From contig UQOJ01000011.1 of assembly GCA_900542635.1 (NCBI GenBank), forward strand, positions 1 to 44,631: DNA of 44,631 nucleotides, written 5' to 3'. This stretch comes from an uncultured Collinsella sp. (lineage in GTDB: Bacteria > Actinomycetota > Coriobacteriia > Coriobacteriales > Coriobacteriaceae). Shown piece after piece: positions 8,455 to 15,624 of the stretch. The first letter of the stretch is position 1. Each line of letters begins with the position of its first letter. The notes below the pieces were generated by a model, which did not search any database, was not told where the DNA came from, and saw only the letters and a program-made list of their open reading frames with translations. A program made the position numbers and the translations under genes.

Positions 8455-10295
8455 TGACCGATCTTGCATCTACCACACCACAATCGCTCGGTCGCGATCC
8501 CATGGTCGGCCTGCGCCTGGCGCGTGTCGACGGGTTTGAGCCGGCCATTGCGCTCGGTCAGGACGAACTGCCTACCTATCTGCGTCGTTTTACGATGCTG
8601 TTTGCCGACGATGCCACCATGCGCCGTGGCGGTATCGGCCGCGTGACGCGTGCCGTCAACGCCCAAGGCGAGGCAGTGGCACTCAAGCAGCTCATCTTGC
8701 CGACGCGCGATGAGTTCGACGACGATGCCGCTCACGAGGCGCTGGTCGCCAAGTTCAAGGCGGCGTTTCGCGAGGAATACGAATGCCATCGCGCCCTTTC
8801 GGGCCTTAAGGGCTTTCCCCGCCTCTATGGCTGGGGCGAGGTCGACGGTGTGCCTGCAATTGTCATGGAATGGGTCGAGGGCGAGACACTTGCCCGCTTG
8901 CGTTCGCGACTCGCCGTGGACGATGCCGGACGCCTGTCGCCGCTTGTGGCGGCGCGTCTGGGTCGCGACCTGTTCGATCTGCTCTGCCGTATGAGCCTGG
9001 TGGGTGAGGGCTTTGTCCATCGCGATATCTCGCCCGCTAATATTATGGTGCGTACGGCGCGTCTACCGCTTGACCGGCAGCTTGCCGAGGGCACCTTTGA
9101 CCTGTGCCTGATCGACTTTGGCTCGTCGCTGGCGCTCGAGCCTGCGTCGGCCGTGGCCGGTACCGGCGGCAAGGCGTCGTTTACGGAGCGCTATGCCACG
9201 CTGCGTCGCGCGACGGTTGCCTATGCCCCGCCCGAGATGCTCACCGACGATATTCCCGACCTGCGCGCTTTGCGTATGTCGCCGGCGATTGACGTATACG
9301 CCGCGGCAAGCACGGTTTACGAGCTCATTGCCGGCGTCGCGCCATACGAAGCCGCGCCGAGTACTTCGGGTGCCTCGGGTTCGCGCAAAAAGACGCGCGA
9401 CATCGCCAGCCCCTACCGTCTTAAGATGGACACGCTGCCCGACTATCCCATTGGTGCCCATGCGCCCGGTTGCGATTTGACTCAGCTGCTTCGTCGTGAG
9501 CCCGATGTGGCGCTCGCCGCGGCTGAGCAGGCCCAGCAGTTGGGGCTTGAGCCGGATTCCGAGGAGCTACGCGATGCGCTGGCGTTTGTCGATGCCCAGC
9601 TGTTCGACGTGGTGATGGCCTGTCTGTCCAGCCATCAAAAAGATCGTCCCGAGCCGGCGGCGGTCGAGGCGGCGCTCTCGGCGTTTTGTGACCACTATGC
9701 ACAAAATGTCGGTCGTTCGCTCCGCGGCGAGCCGCTCACGCCGTGCCCCATGGATGCGTCCGGCCGCGCGGTTCGTCGCGCGCTGATGGTCGGCGCGGCG
9801 GTCGTCTGTGGCGTGGTTTGGGCTGTGGTCGTGGTTTCGGCCGCGCTGCTGGCGTCGGGCGCTCGCGTGACGGCGACTTTGGGATCGCTCGTGTGGTCTG
9901 GGCCACTACCGGGTATTATTGCCGCACTGGCGTTGGCGCTACCAGGCATGGCCGGCGTTGCCGCGGGGGCACTTGCGCGCGATCGGCGCTCGGGGTTCCT
10001 GCAGGGTGTGCTTGCGCTTTCTGCCTGCGAGGCTCCGGTGCTGGTTGTGGCTGCATGTAGCGTATTTTCCCAACGCGCCGTGATGGGCGGCCTTGTTGCC
10101 GCTCTGGTTGCAACCTATACGCTTACGTGGTTTTTACTTGCGATGGGCTTTGCCTTTGAGCTTCCCGTTTCGGCACCGCGGCGCACAAAAGCCCAGATGG
10201 CGACTCCGCTTGCCGGTGGAGCCGCAGCTGCCCGTACTTTTGGCGGACCTGTCGAAGTATCGTCCGATTCTATTTCTACGACCAAGGAGGCCTAG
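8451..10295 (+). CDS. Membrane-bound Ser/Thr protein kinase, HRDIS type
   Basis: 614 residues. Kinase signatures run in order: a glycine loop (RRGGIGRV), the ATP lysine in VALKQLI, the hinge region (AIVMEWVEGETL), the catalytic loop FVHRDISPANIMV, and the metal-binding LIDFGSS. The catalytic-loop Lys of the canonical HRDxKxxN is Ser here, a variant seen in a subset of bacterial kinases. An insert of about 60 residues follows the activation region. The last 170 residues hold about four membrane helices. The gene overlaps its upstream neighbour by 4 nt, and an FHA gene starts 3 nt after its stop, with that gene's AAGGAGG inside the end of this one. It therefore belongs to an operon of sensor-like protein, kinase and phosphothreonine reader. 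Confidence 0.85.
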   Translation: MMTDLASTTPQSLGRDPMVGLRLARVDGFEPAIALGQDELPTYLRRFTMLFADDATMRRGGIGRVTRAVNAQGEAVALKQLILPTRDEFDDDAAHEALVAKFKAAFREEYECHRALSGLKGFPRLYGWGEVDGVPAIVMEWVEGETLARLRSRLAVDDAGRLSPLVAARLGRDLFDLLCRMSLVGEGFVHRDISPANIMVRTARLPLDRQLAEGTFDLCLIDFGSSLALEPASAVAGTGGKASFTERYATLRRATVAYAPPEMLTDDIPDLRALRMSPAIDVYAAASTVYELIAGVAPYEAAPSTSGASGSRKKTRDIASPYRLKMDTLPDYPIGAHAPGCDLTQLLRREPDVALAAAEQAQQLGLEPDSEELRDALAFVDAQLFDVVMACLSSHQKDRPEPAAVEAALSAFCDHYAQNVGRSLRGEPLTPCPMDASGRAVRRALMVGAAVVCGVVWAVVVVSAALLASGARVTATLGSLVWSGPLPGIIAALALALPGMAGVAAGALARDRRSGFLQGVLALSACEAPVLVVAACSVFSQRAVMGGLVAALVATYTLTWFLLAMGFAFELPVSAPRRTKAQMATPLAGGAAAARTFGGPVEVSSDSISTTKEA

Positions 10296-10298
10296 GTC

Positions 10299-11237
10299 AT
10301 GGCATCTCAAGTTGAGCTCACCCCATGCGGGGCCATGTTTGACATCTTTAAGCGCGCGGCGCATCTGAGCCATATCGAGCTGTGCGGCTTGGTGCTTTCG
10401 TCCCGTCCGCTCGCCGACGGCCGCAGCCCGCAGAGCCGAGCCGCCGATCGCTCTTGGGTTTCCCGCTTTATCGTTCGCGCACCGGTCGGCACGCTTCAGC
10501 AGCGCTACTTTGCCGAATACGGTACATCGGCTGCGCGTATTATGTCGCAACTGGCCTTGCGCCAGCGCAACCCCATGGACTCCACGGCTGTGATCAATAT
10601 GGTGTGCGGTCCTGCAGGTGAACCGATGGTACGCGCGCTCGAAGAGTGTCACCAGGACACGAATCTCTATCGCAACGCGCTCGATCGCCTGTCCCAGGCG
10701 GCAGAACTCATGCCCGCCGAGCGCGCCGAGGCCGTGCTGGTGCTGTTTGTCGCCGTCGGTTGTTCGGCGGATGTGCGGTCCTCGGTGAACTATGCCATCG
10801 ACTACGCGCACGCGACCTGTGGCGGAGGCACATCCACGCCTCGTTCGCTTGGCATGTCGATGACCGCGGGCGAACGCGAACCCGCCCCGGCGCACCCCTT
10901 GGGCTTGCTGCGCATACAAAACAGTTTTGTCGTGAGCGCCCCGCGCTGGATTCAGCCGAGTGAGCAGGGTGTTGAGATTGGCGCGCTGGCCACTGGTGAG
11001 GGCGATATTACCGACGTCGGCGACGATGTCTCGGCCCGCCATGCCCATATCTGGTGCGATGCTCAAAATATCTGGCACGTCGAGGACTTGTCGTCCACCA
11101 ACGGAACCGTGGTGGTAAACGGGGCCACGCGCGTCTGCATTCAGGTCGAGCCCGGCCGTTCCGCCCAACTCAATCCCGGCGACGAGCTCAAGCTCGGCGA
11201 ATCCACTACCTACGCCATTCTCTTCGGTGCCTTCTAG
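10299..11237 (+). CDS. FHA-domain protein
   Basis: 312 residues. The C-terminal 90 residues are an FHA phosphothreonine-binding domain. It has the core pattern VSARHAHIW (the S-x-R-H of the family) and VEDLSSTNGTVVVNG (the S-T-N-G-T loop), and ends LGESTTYAILFGAF. The first 190 residues are a helical, Ala/Leu-rich region I do not recognise, starting ASQVELTPCGAMFDIFKRAA. AAGGAGG is about 8 nt upstream of the ATG. It is probably the reader of the kinase encoded 3 nt before. A diverged second copy of the last 430 bp lies at 17546-17973 beyond the island, so this 3' end may have come with the insert. Confidence 0.88.
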   Translation: MASQVELTPCGAMFDIFKRAAHLSHIELCGLVLSSRPLADGRSPQSRAADRSWVSRFIVRAPVGTLQQRYFAEYGTSAARIMSQLALRQRNPMDSTAVINMVCGPAGEPMVRALEECHQDTNLYRNALDRLSQAAELMPAERAEAVLVLFVAVGCSADVRSSVNYAIDYAHATCGGGTSTPRSLGMSMTAGEREPAPAHPLGLLRIQNSFVVSAPRWIQPSEQGVEIGALATGEGDITDVGDDVSARHAHIWCDAQNIWHVEDLSSTNGTVVVNGATRVCIQVEPGRSAQLNPGDELKLGESTTYAILFGAF

Positions 11238-11269
11238 CCGGCAGATAGGGACGTTCCTTTTCTGCCGGC
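11237..11269 (+). repeat. Palindrome after the FHA gene (GGGAC-type intergenic element)
   Basis: GCCGGCAG (11237-11244) pairs perfectly with CTGCCGGC (11262-11269). The loop contains GGGACGTTCC and a CTTGGGGACACTCC follows. Similar GGGGAC-containing palindromes are at 17985-18074 and 23700-23784. It overlaps the last base of the FHA stop codon. From here to 11519 I see no gene. Confidence 0.6.
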
Positions 11270-11519
11270 ACTTGGGGACACTCCTTGGCGCACCAGAGCC
11301 GGTCGCCCAGGGATGGAGGGGCCATTTTGGCCCTTGGCGGTCAGTCGGGGCGAAACTAGAAGATCTTTCCGATTCGCGGCTGTTCATGCTTGTAGAGCAT
11401 CTAAAACAATAGGATGTTATTCTGGAATATGCCGGGTGCGTGAACTTGCCTGTCTTAGCCTTAATAAGGTATAGGGGAGTTTGGCTCAGGGGTTCCGTCT
11501 TGTTCTTCAGCGCAGTATT

Positions 11520-12187
11520 GTGGGACAGATTTGCTGAGATTGGCGCCTTACACCGCAGAGCGCACGGAAGGCTCTCGATTTGTGTTCTGGCCCCAGAATA
11601 CAGGGCCTGATACTTACCAACTGTGGCATGGATGTAACATCTGTAGAAATCAACCCTTTTGTTGTCGACCTTTGTAAGAAAAACACTGCCATCAACTCTT
11701 TGGATGACGAAACTGGGGTGCTTGAGGGGAGCCTTTACTCCCCTCTGAGAGATGACTCATGTTTTTCGCTTGTCGTTGTGAATCCTCCGTTACTGCCGAT
11801 TCCGGATGAGATTCCTTATCCCTTCGTTTGAGATGGAGGACAATCGGGTCTGGATAAAACACTTCGTATTCTTAAGGGTGGCGATACGCATTTAGAGAAA
11901 AACGGTAAATACTGCTAATAGGGGTGACGACGATGGTGCAGGGGCGACCCGCGATGCTCTCATCAATACGTCGGATACTTGGGAAATCAGGTCTAGATGC
12001 ATGTATGATGATGCTGTGTGGCTATTCAATTAATCCGCGTTCCGAATGGGTGCAGGGTATAGCTGCGACATCGTATGCTTTTGACCCGGCGCGATACTCA
12101 GATATTTCTGAGGCGGTTGACGAAGTTTATACGCACTATGCCGCGCAAGGCGTTTCGGAAGTTTGCACATCTACGTTACGGGCTTAG
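11520..12187 (+). pseudogene. Decayed class I SAM-dependent methyltransferase
   Basis: Pieces of one methyltransferase can be read across two frames. The SAM-binding motif I survives as KALDLCSGPRIQGL, with the usual G-x-G altered to P-R. It is followed by VTSVEINPFVVDLCKKN (motif II) and the catalytic-loop motif LVVVNPPLLPIP of the N-P-P methyltransferases. A TGA at 11829-11831 stands where a Gly is expected before DGGQSGLD. A single-base deletion near 11906-11909 then shifts the frame, and the rest reads on from ILLIGVTTMVQGRPAML to the stop at 12185-12187. A TGA also lies just upstream of the first block. It is not functional as read. It may once have been a tailoring enzyme of the neighbouring peptide system, which is inference. 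Confidence 0.65.
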
Positions 12188-12502
12188 GTTTCTTCAAGCG
12201 AGCAGGCCGGTTGCGTTATTTCGAGCGATTTTTCTAGTCTAGACGACAAAAGGCAAAGGATTTGATGGGTATAAAACGCGGACGTTTGTGGGCGGATGCT
12301 CAAATCTATTGTGGCAATCGGGCGGTTGAAAAAGATATTTCAACCGCCCGATTGCCAGGTTCGTCGGAGGAGATGTCCGATTCCGACTCTCTTGTAGGAA
12401 GAGCTTGAGATCGTATTGGCCCAAGGCAATCTTAAAGCAGTCTCATTGGCAAATCTTCGCTCCTGTTGTGTTGAGGTGTAAGGTATCAGTGATTGATGTT
12501 TT
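12188..12502. other. Gene-free stretch between methyltransferase relic and ABC transporter
   Basis: I see no intact gene. The only clear structure is the 19-bp hairpin at 12313-12356. The stretch must hold the promoter of the ABC transporter, but I cannot point to a convincing one. Confidence 0.5.
12313..12356. repeat. Perfect 19-bp inverted repeat
   Basis: Arms 12313-12331 and 12338-12356 (starting GGCAATCGGGCGG) are exact reverse complements with a 6-nt loop, AAGATA. No T-run follows on the plus strand, so this is either an unusually strong hairpin or a mobile-element end. It lies between the decayed methyltransferase and the ABC transporter. Confidence 0.7.
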
Positions 12503-14155
12503 GTGGCGGGTAGATTGGGGCCTTCCTTGATTCGATGCGTTCTCTCGAGGTTCATCAGAGCAAAAGGGGCTTTCGTCTTCATTGCTATCACGGTGATTGG
12601 AACCGCTCTCTCCTATGCCATGCCATACGTGAACGGGAAATTCTTAGATTTTCTTCTCGGTAACCGCAGCGAAAGAGACGCCGTACTCTTCGCGCTCCTG
12701 GTTGCGTCAATAGGAGTTTTCTCCACCCTCTTTACTTATTTTGCAGGAACACTTTCCATTCGCATAACCACGAGACTTTCCTTTGATCTTCTCAGGGAGG
12801 CCGTCTTGCGTTTTGAAAGAGACGATTACTTGGTGAGTCGGACCATCGATCCAGCCTATACAACGCAACGGATTATTTCCGACTCCAGCGTGGTCTCATC
12901 CTTCGTTTTGGCGAATTTTATCAGTGCGCCGCTGTCCATTGTAGCCATTCCCATCGTATTGCTTATCATATGGTCAATTGATTCAACTCTCGCGGTGTTT
13001 TCCATCATTCTCCTCATCGTGTATTTCTGTGTAATTACTGGGTTGAGGAAACTTTTGTATAGGGTCACGTATGAGAAGAAAGAGGCGGACAGCGCCTTTT
13101 ACGCCGCAATTGCATCGCAGCTTAATCAGATTCTCAACATTCAACTGACATCTTCGTACGGCAAGAGCGAACAAGCGCTCGACGCTGGGTTTAAGAGCTA
13201 TTTTCCCAAAGTTTTGCGCTCCGGAAAGCTATCATATTCTCTGACATCGCTCGATGGTCTTTTCGCAGCGTTGTTTCAAGCGGTGATACTTGTTGTTTCC
13301 GGAGTACGAATCATTAACGGAACTATGTCAATAGGCGAGTACACTATCATCGGTACATACTTCGCGGTTCTCTTTAAGACTTTGAAAAGTATGATGTCAT
13401 TGTTCAAATCCTATCAAGATGCCAAAGCATCATGGGATAGGACGGCTATCGCGACGAGAGAAAAGGAGAGATCGGGGTGGAATCGGACCGATTTAGCTAA
13501 ACTCGATGAAATAAATGACATTTCGGTATCTGATTTGGAATTCTCGGTTGCCCTTCCAGACGGATCTGTCCGAGAGGTCCTCGGCGGGTTTTCTTTCAAG
13601 TTTTCCGGTCCTGGTACATATTGCATAGTTGGGGAAAACGGAAGAGGCAAGACGTCACTTCTTTACTTGATGCTCGGGCTATACTCATCGAAAGGCAAAG
13701 TAAAATACAACGGCGTGCCAATCGAAGAATGCGACTTGGATTACATACGTGCGAGAGAGATATCGTGCTGCCCACAGTCGTGCTTCGCGCCGGACGAAAC
13801 GGTGAAAGAGCTGTTAGAGTATTTCGACACGCCCTTTTCTTCCTATCACCGGGGTGTAGATGGCCTACTTTCGCTGGAAAACAGCGTGAAGGAGTTGCTC
13901 GGGAAACGTTGCTCCGCGCTTTCGGGCGGTGAGCTGCGCCGAGTGTACTTATGGTCGGCGATTTCACGCAAGTCGTCAGTTTTGGTACTCGACGAGCCCA
14001 CGACTGGGTTAGACGCTGTAAGCCGCGCCGAGCTTGCGGCCTATGTTAAGCGCAACAAGCAAAGCCAGCTGATCATCGTTGTCTCTCACGATGACGAGAT
14101 GGTCGGCGCGGTAGAAGGGGTAGTGGATTTAGGCAGCATGTACCAGGGTAAATGA
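12503..14155 (+). CDS. ABC transporter, fused permease and ATPase (peptide-export type)
   Basis: 550 residues. The N-terminal 320 residues hold about six membrane helices of a type I exporter half-transporter. The ATPase has Walker A GENGRGKTS, the signature LSGGELRRVYLW, Walker B VLVLDEPTTGLD, and the switch His in VVSHDDE. There is no N-terminal C39 peptidase domain, so it would not cleave a leader itself. The GTG at 12503 is the first possible start after an in-frame TGA near 12494; no strong ribosome site precedes it. Codon use is less GC-rich than in flanking genes, with more AGA, AGG and ATA. It converges on the radical SAM and precursor genes, and is the best candidate to export or give immunity to their product. 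Confidence 0.88.
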   Translation: MAGRLGPSLIRCVLSRFIRAKGAFVFIAITVIGTALSYAMPYVNGKFLDFLLGNRSERDAVLFALLVASIGVFSTLFTYFAGTLSIRITTRLSFDLLREAVLRFERDDYLVSRTIDPAYTTQRIISDSSVVSSFVLANFISAPLSIVAIPIVLLIIWSIDSTLAVFSIILLIVYFCVITGLRKLLYRVTYEKKEADSAFYAAIASQLNQILNIQLTSSYGKSEQALDAGFKSYFPKVLRSGKLSYSLTSLDGLFAALFQAVILVVSGVRIINGTMSIGEYTIIGTYFAVLFKTLKSMMSLFKSYQDAKASWDRTAIATREKERSGWNRTDLAKLDEINDISVSDLEFSVALPDGSVREVLGGFSFKFSGPGTYCIVGENGRGKTSLLYLMLGLYSSKGKVKYNGVPIEECDLDYIRAREISCCPQSCFAPDETVKELLEYFDTPFSSYHRGVDGLLSLENSVKELLGKRCSALSGGELRRVYLWSAISRKSSVLVLDEPTTGLDAVSRAELAAYVKRNKQSQLIIVVSHDDEMVGAVEGVVDLGSMYQGK

Positions 14156-14526
14156 TGACAAGTGTAGTGCTACCCAACTGGCAGAGATAACAAAAAGGCG
14201 ATGCAGATGCACGTAGCATTCAGGCGGTTCGGACTCGGTGCCTTCACGCCATCGCAACGCTTTCAGATATAGTTCTCGTTCTCTTACTAAAGGAAACTTT
14301 AGTCTACGTCATCTTGTCGAGACAGAGGTGAAGCGAAGTGTTGTCGCGACGTATCTTATTCCAGGTGGCTCAGTATCAGCGTGAGAATCGCACCAAAGTG
14401 TACTTACGATTCTCGTGTCCCACGGACAACATGAGCTGAGCATTGAGGTTCCACCCTTTGCTGCAACTACACGGGGTTGGACGGCAATGAATATGCCGGG
14501 CCGCATACCACGCGCAGCGGGGGTCC
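14156..14526. other. Degraded island DNA without an intact gene
   Basis: No reading frame with a plausible start and family pattern was found on either strand. The stretch precedes the IS110-like remnant and is probably decayed mobile-element DNA. Confidence 0.5.
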
Positions 14527-14652
14527 ATGTCCCAGTATGTTGCCTACAGCAGCCTCGATGTCCACGCACACATCATCTCTGCCTTCGCGTTCAATCCATT
14601 TGCCGGAGAGTGCGAGGGTTGCCAGGCCGTAGAATTCGAGCCGAACAAATGA
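14527..14652 (+). pseudogene. Remnant of an IS110-family-like transposase (N-terminus)
   Basis: A 41-codon frame starts MSQYVAYSSLDVHAHIISAF. The pattern of short aromatic strand, LDVH and a following strand resembles the N-terminal DEDD catalytic domain of IS110/IS1111 transposases, where the D of DVH is the first catalytic acid. It stops after about 40 residues, against 300-400 in the family, so it is a fragment. I saw no terminal repeats; IS110 elements often lack them. The family call rests on a short motif. Confidence 0.42.
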
Positions 14653-14746
14653 AATGCGGTATCAGCGCATAGGATTAAACTGACGATTGCTTTGCACTGA
14701 GAATACGCTTGGAAAGCCGCTATGGGTGGCGGCCCGGGTTAAATAG

Positions 14747-14791
14747 AGAAGCCCGTCCGATCACTTTCATGTGGCGAACGGTCGGGCTTCT
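14747..14791. terminator. Bidirectional terminator between ABC transporter and peptide operon
   Basis: Arms AGAAGCCCGTCCG (14747-14759) and CGGTCGGGCTTCT (14779-14791) pair with one mismatch. On the minus strand CTCTATTTAA follows, and on the plus strand TATT. It ends the minus-strand peptide operon about 65 bp after its last small gene, and may also stop plus-strand transcripts from the ABC side. Confidence 0.75.
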
Positions 14792-14855
14792 TATTCCACT
14801 TGCCAATGCTCGGCTCATATTGGAAGAAAGCTACGCTAATGTTTGCGTGACACTC

Positions 14856-14963
14856 CTATTTTCTCCGAAGAAAGAGTCGGATAATGAAGAATAGAATTAA
14901 AAAAGGTGCCAGATATAACGCAAATATAAAGGCTAATCCAACGAGACCTTGCAATAATGGCAT
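14856..14963 (-). CDS. 35-residue single-helix membrane peptide of the RiPP operon
   Basis: The minus strand has ATG at 14963, preceded by GGGAGGAG with 2-3 nt spacing, and encodes 35 residues to the TAG at 14856-14858. Nearly the whole chain is one hydrophobic helix (LVGLAFIFALYLAPFLILFF), and the C-terminus RLFLRRK is strongly basic, so the tail should stay in the cytoplasm. It is the last gene before the terminator and lies 78 bp after the second precursor. No family was recognised. By position it could be an immunity peptide, a helper subunit of the transporter, or a secretion accessory. It has no cysteine, so it is not a third precursor. Confidence 0.68.
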   Translation of the reverse strand: MPLLQGLVGLAFIFALYLAPFLILFFIIRLFLRRK

Positions 14964-15041
14964 AACTCCTCCCAGACACGAGATTTTGGTATTTGTTCCC
15001 ATCTTATTCTGAATTGGACCAAATAGTTCCTAGTCACAAAA

Positions 15042-15221
15042 CTACTCGTCAACTGGATCGCACCAATCTGCTGGCAAAACACAGCTTGATTCTTTATCGA
15101 CATAGCACCAATCCGCAACAGGGCACTCGGCGATGTCGTAAAAATTGCATATATCAACTCCAAGACAACAAGGCTCAACGGGAGGATGTTCATTTGAACC
15201 AACAGGATGGATATGCTTCAT
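15042..15221 (-). CDS. Cys-rich RiPP precursor peptide 2 (59 residues)
   Basis: The ATG at 15221 follows GTGAGGAG with 5-nt spacing. The peptide starts MKHIHPVGSNEHPPVEP and has seven Cys (18, 19, 25, 33, 39, 47, 54). Most are followed by Asp at +3 or +4: C19-LGV-D, C25-NFY-D, C33-PVA-D, C39-YV-D, C54-DPV-D. Its leader start MKHIHP and the core block DIC-x-x-YD are shared with precursor 1, 30 bp upstream on the same strand. Peptides with repeated Cys-x3-Asp that lie next to a radical SAM/SPASM enzyme are known as ranthipeptides (freyrasin type), where the enzyme links the Cys sulphur to the Asp side chain. That chemistry is inferred here, not shown. Confidence 0.8.
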   Translation of the reverse strand: MKHIHPVGSNEHPPVEPCCLGVDICNFYDIAECPVADWCYVDKESSCVLPADWCDPVDE

Positions 15222-15251
15222 AACAGCTCCTCACCTTAATCCAATTAGAGA

Positions 15252-15455
15252 CTACGTTTGATCAATGCCACAGTGATCTACAACGCAGATGCTGCCGCCA
15301 TCCATGTCATAGTCGCAGTAATCGTATGCACCACAGCCATCTGCTTTATCATAAACAGTACAGATGTCAGTAATGCCCAAGAGGCAGTCAAAAGACATCG
15401 GCTTCACGCCTGCCTCGTCGCCACTTCCTGGATTAATCGGATGAATATGCTTCAC
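15252..15455 (-). CDS. Cys-rich RiPP precursor peptide 1 (67 residues)
   Basis: The GTG at 15455 is chosen because AGGGAGG lies 5 nt upstream and because the resulting start VKHIHPINPG matches precursor 2. It has six Cys at residues 24, 32, 41, 47, 57 and 62, all in the C-terminal two thirds. Cys-to-Asp spacing repeats: C32-TVY-D, C41-GAY-D, C47-DY-D, C57-VV-D, C62-GI-D. The first 22 residues hold no Cys and would be the leader, ending in GVKPMSFD. There is no double-Gly cleavage site. The gene lies 170 bp after the radical SAM gene on the same strand and is probably on the same transcript. An alternative is a plain metal-binding or disulphide peptide, but the neighbour enzyme argues for modification. 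Confidence 0.82.
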   Translation of the reverse strand: MKHIHPINPGSGDEAGVKPMSFDCLLGITDICTVYDKADGCGAYDYCDYDMDGGSICVVDHCGIDQT

Positions 15456-15513
15456 GACTACCTCCCTTTGAGTGCAGAAAAACCTCAATATTGTGTATAA
15501 CAAACCAAGATGT

Positions 15514-15597
15514 CTAGTTCACCATATTTCTAGAATGGTTTCGGCGAACGTAGCAATAAGCTTCACAGACGGTAATCAGAAGAACGAACACCTCCAC
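15514..15597 (-). other. In-frame hydrophobic frame right after the radical SAM stop
   Basis: After the TAA of the radical SAM gene (15625-15627) the same frame stays open for 36 codons to a TAG at 15514-15516. It reads AVQRIAVTIVEVFVLLITVC, then a short basic tail. From the GTG at 15597 it would be 27 residues: one membrane helix followed by YVRRNHSRN. No ribosome site precedes this GTG. It may be a separate small membrane peptide, a readthrough extension of the maturase, or a gene end cut off by a mutated codon. Confidence 0.25.
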
Positions 15598-15624
15598 AAT
15601 GGTGACAGCAATGCGCTGAACCGC

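Noticed and set aside
15042..15455. SCIFF-type precursor (six Cys in forty-five residues)
   Set aside because: The start MKHI is similar and the Cys number is close, but the Cys spacing and the Asp-rich core differ from the SCIFF pattern.
15258..15500. 80-codon plus-strand frame over precursor 1
   Set aside because: The minus strand has a ribosome site, a shared leader with its paralogue and a patterned Cys content; the plus frame has none of these.
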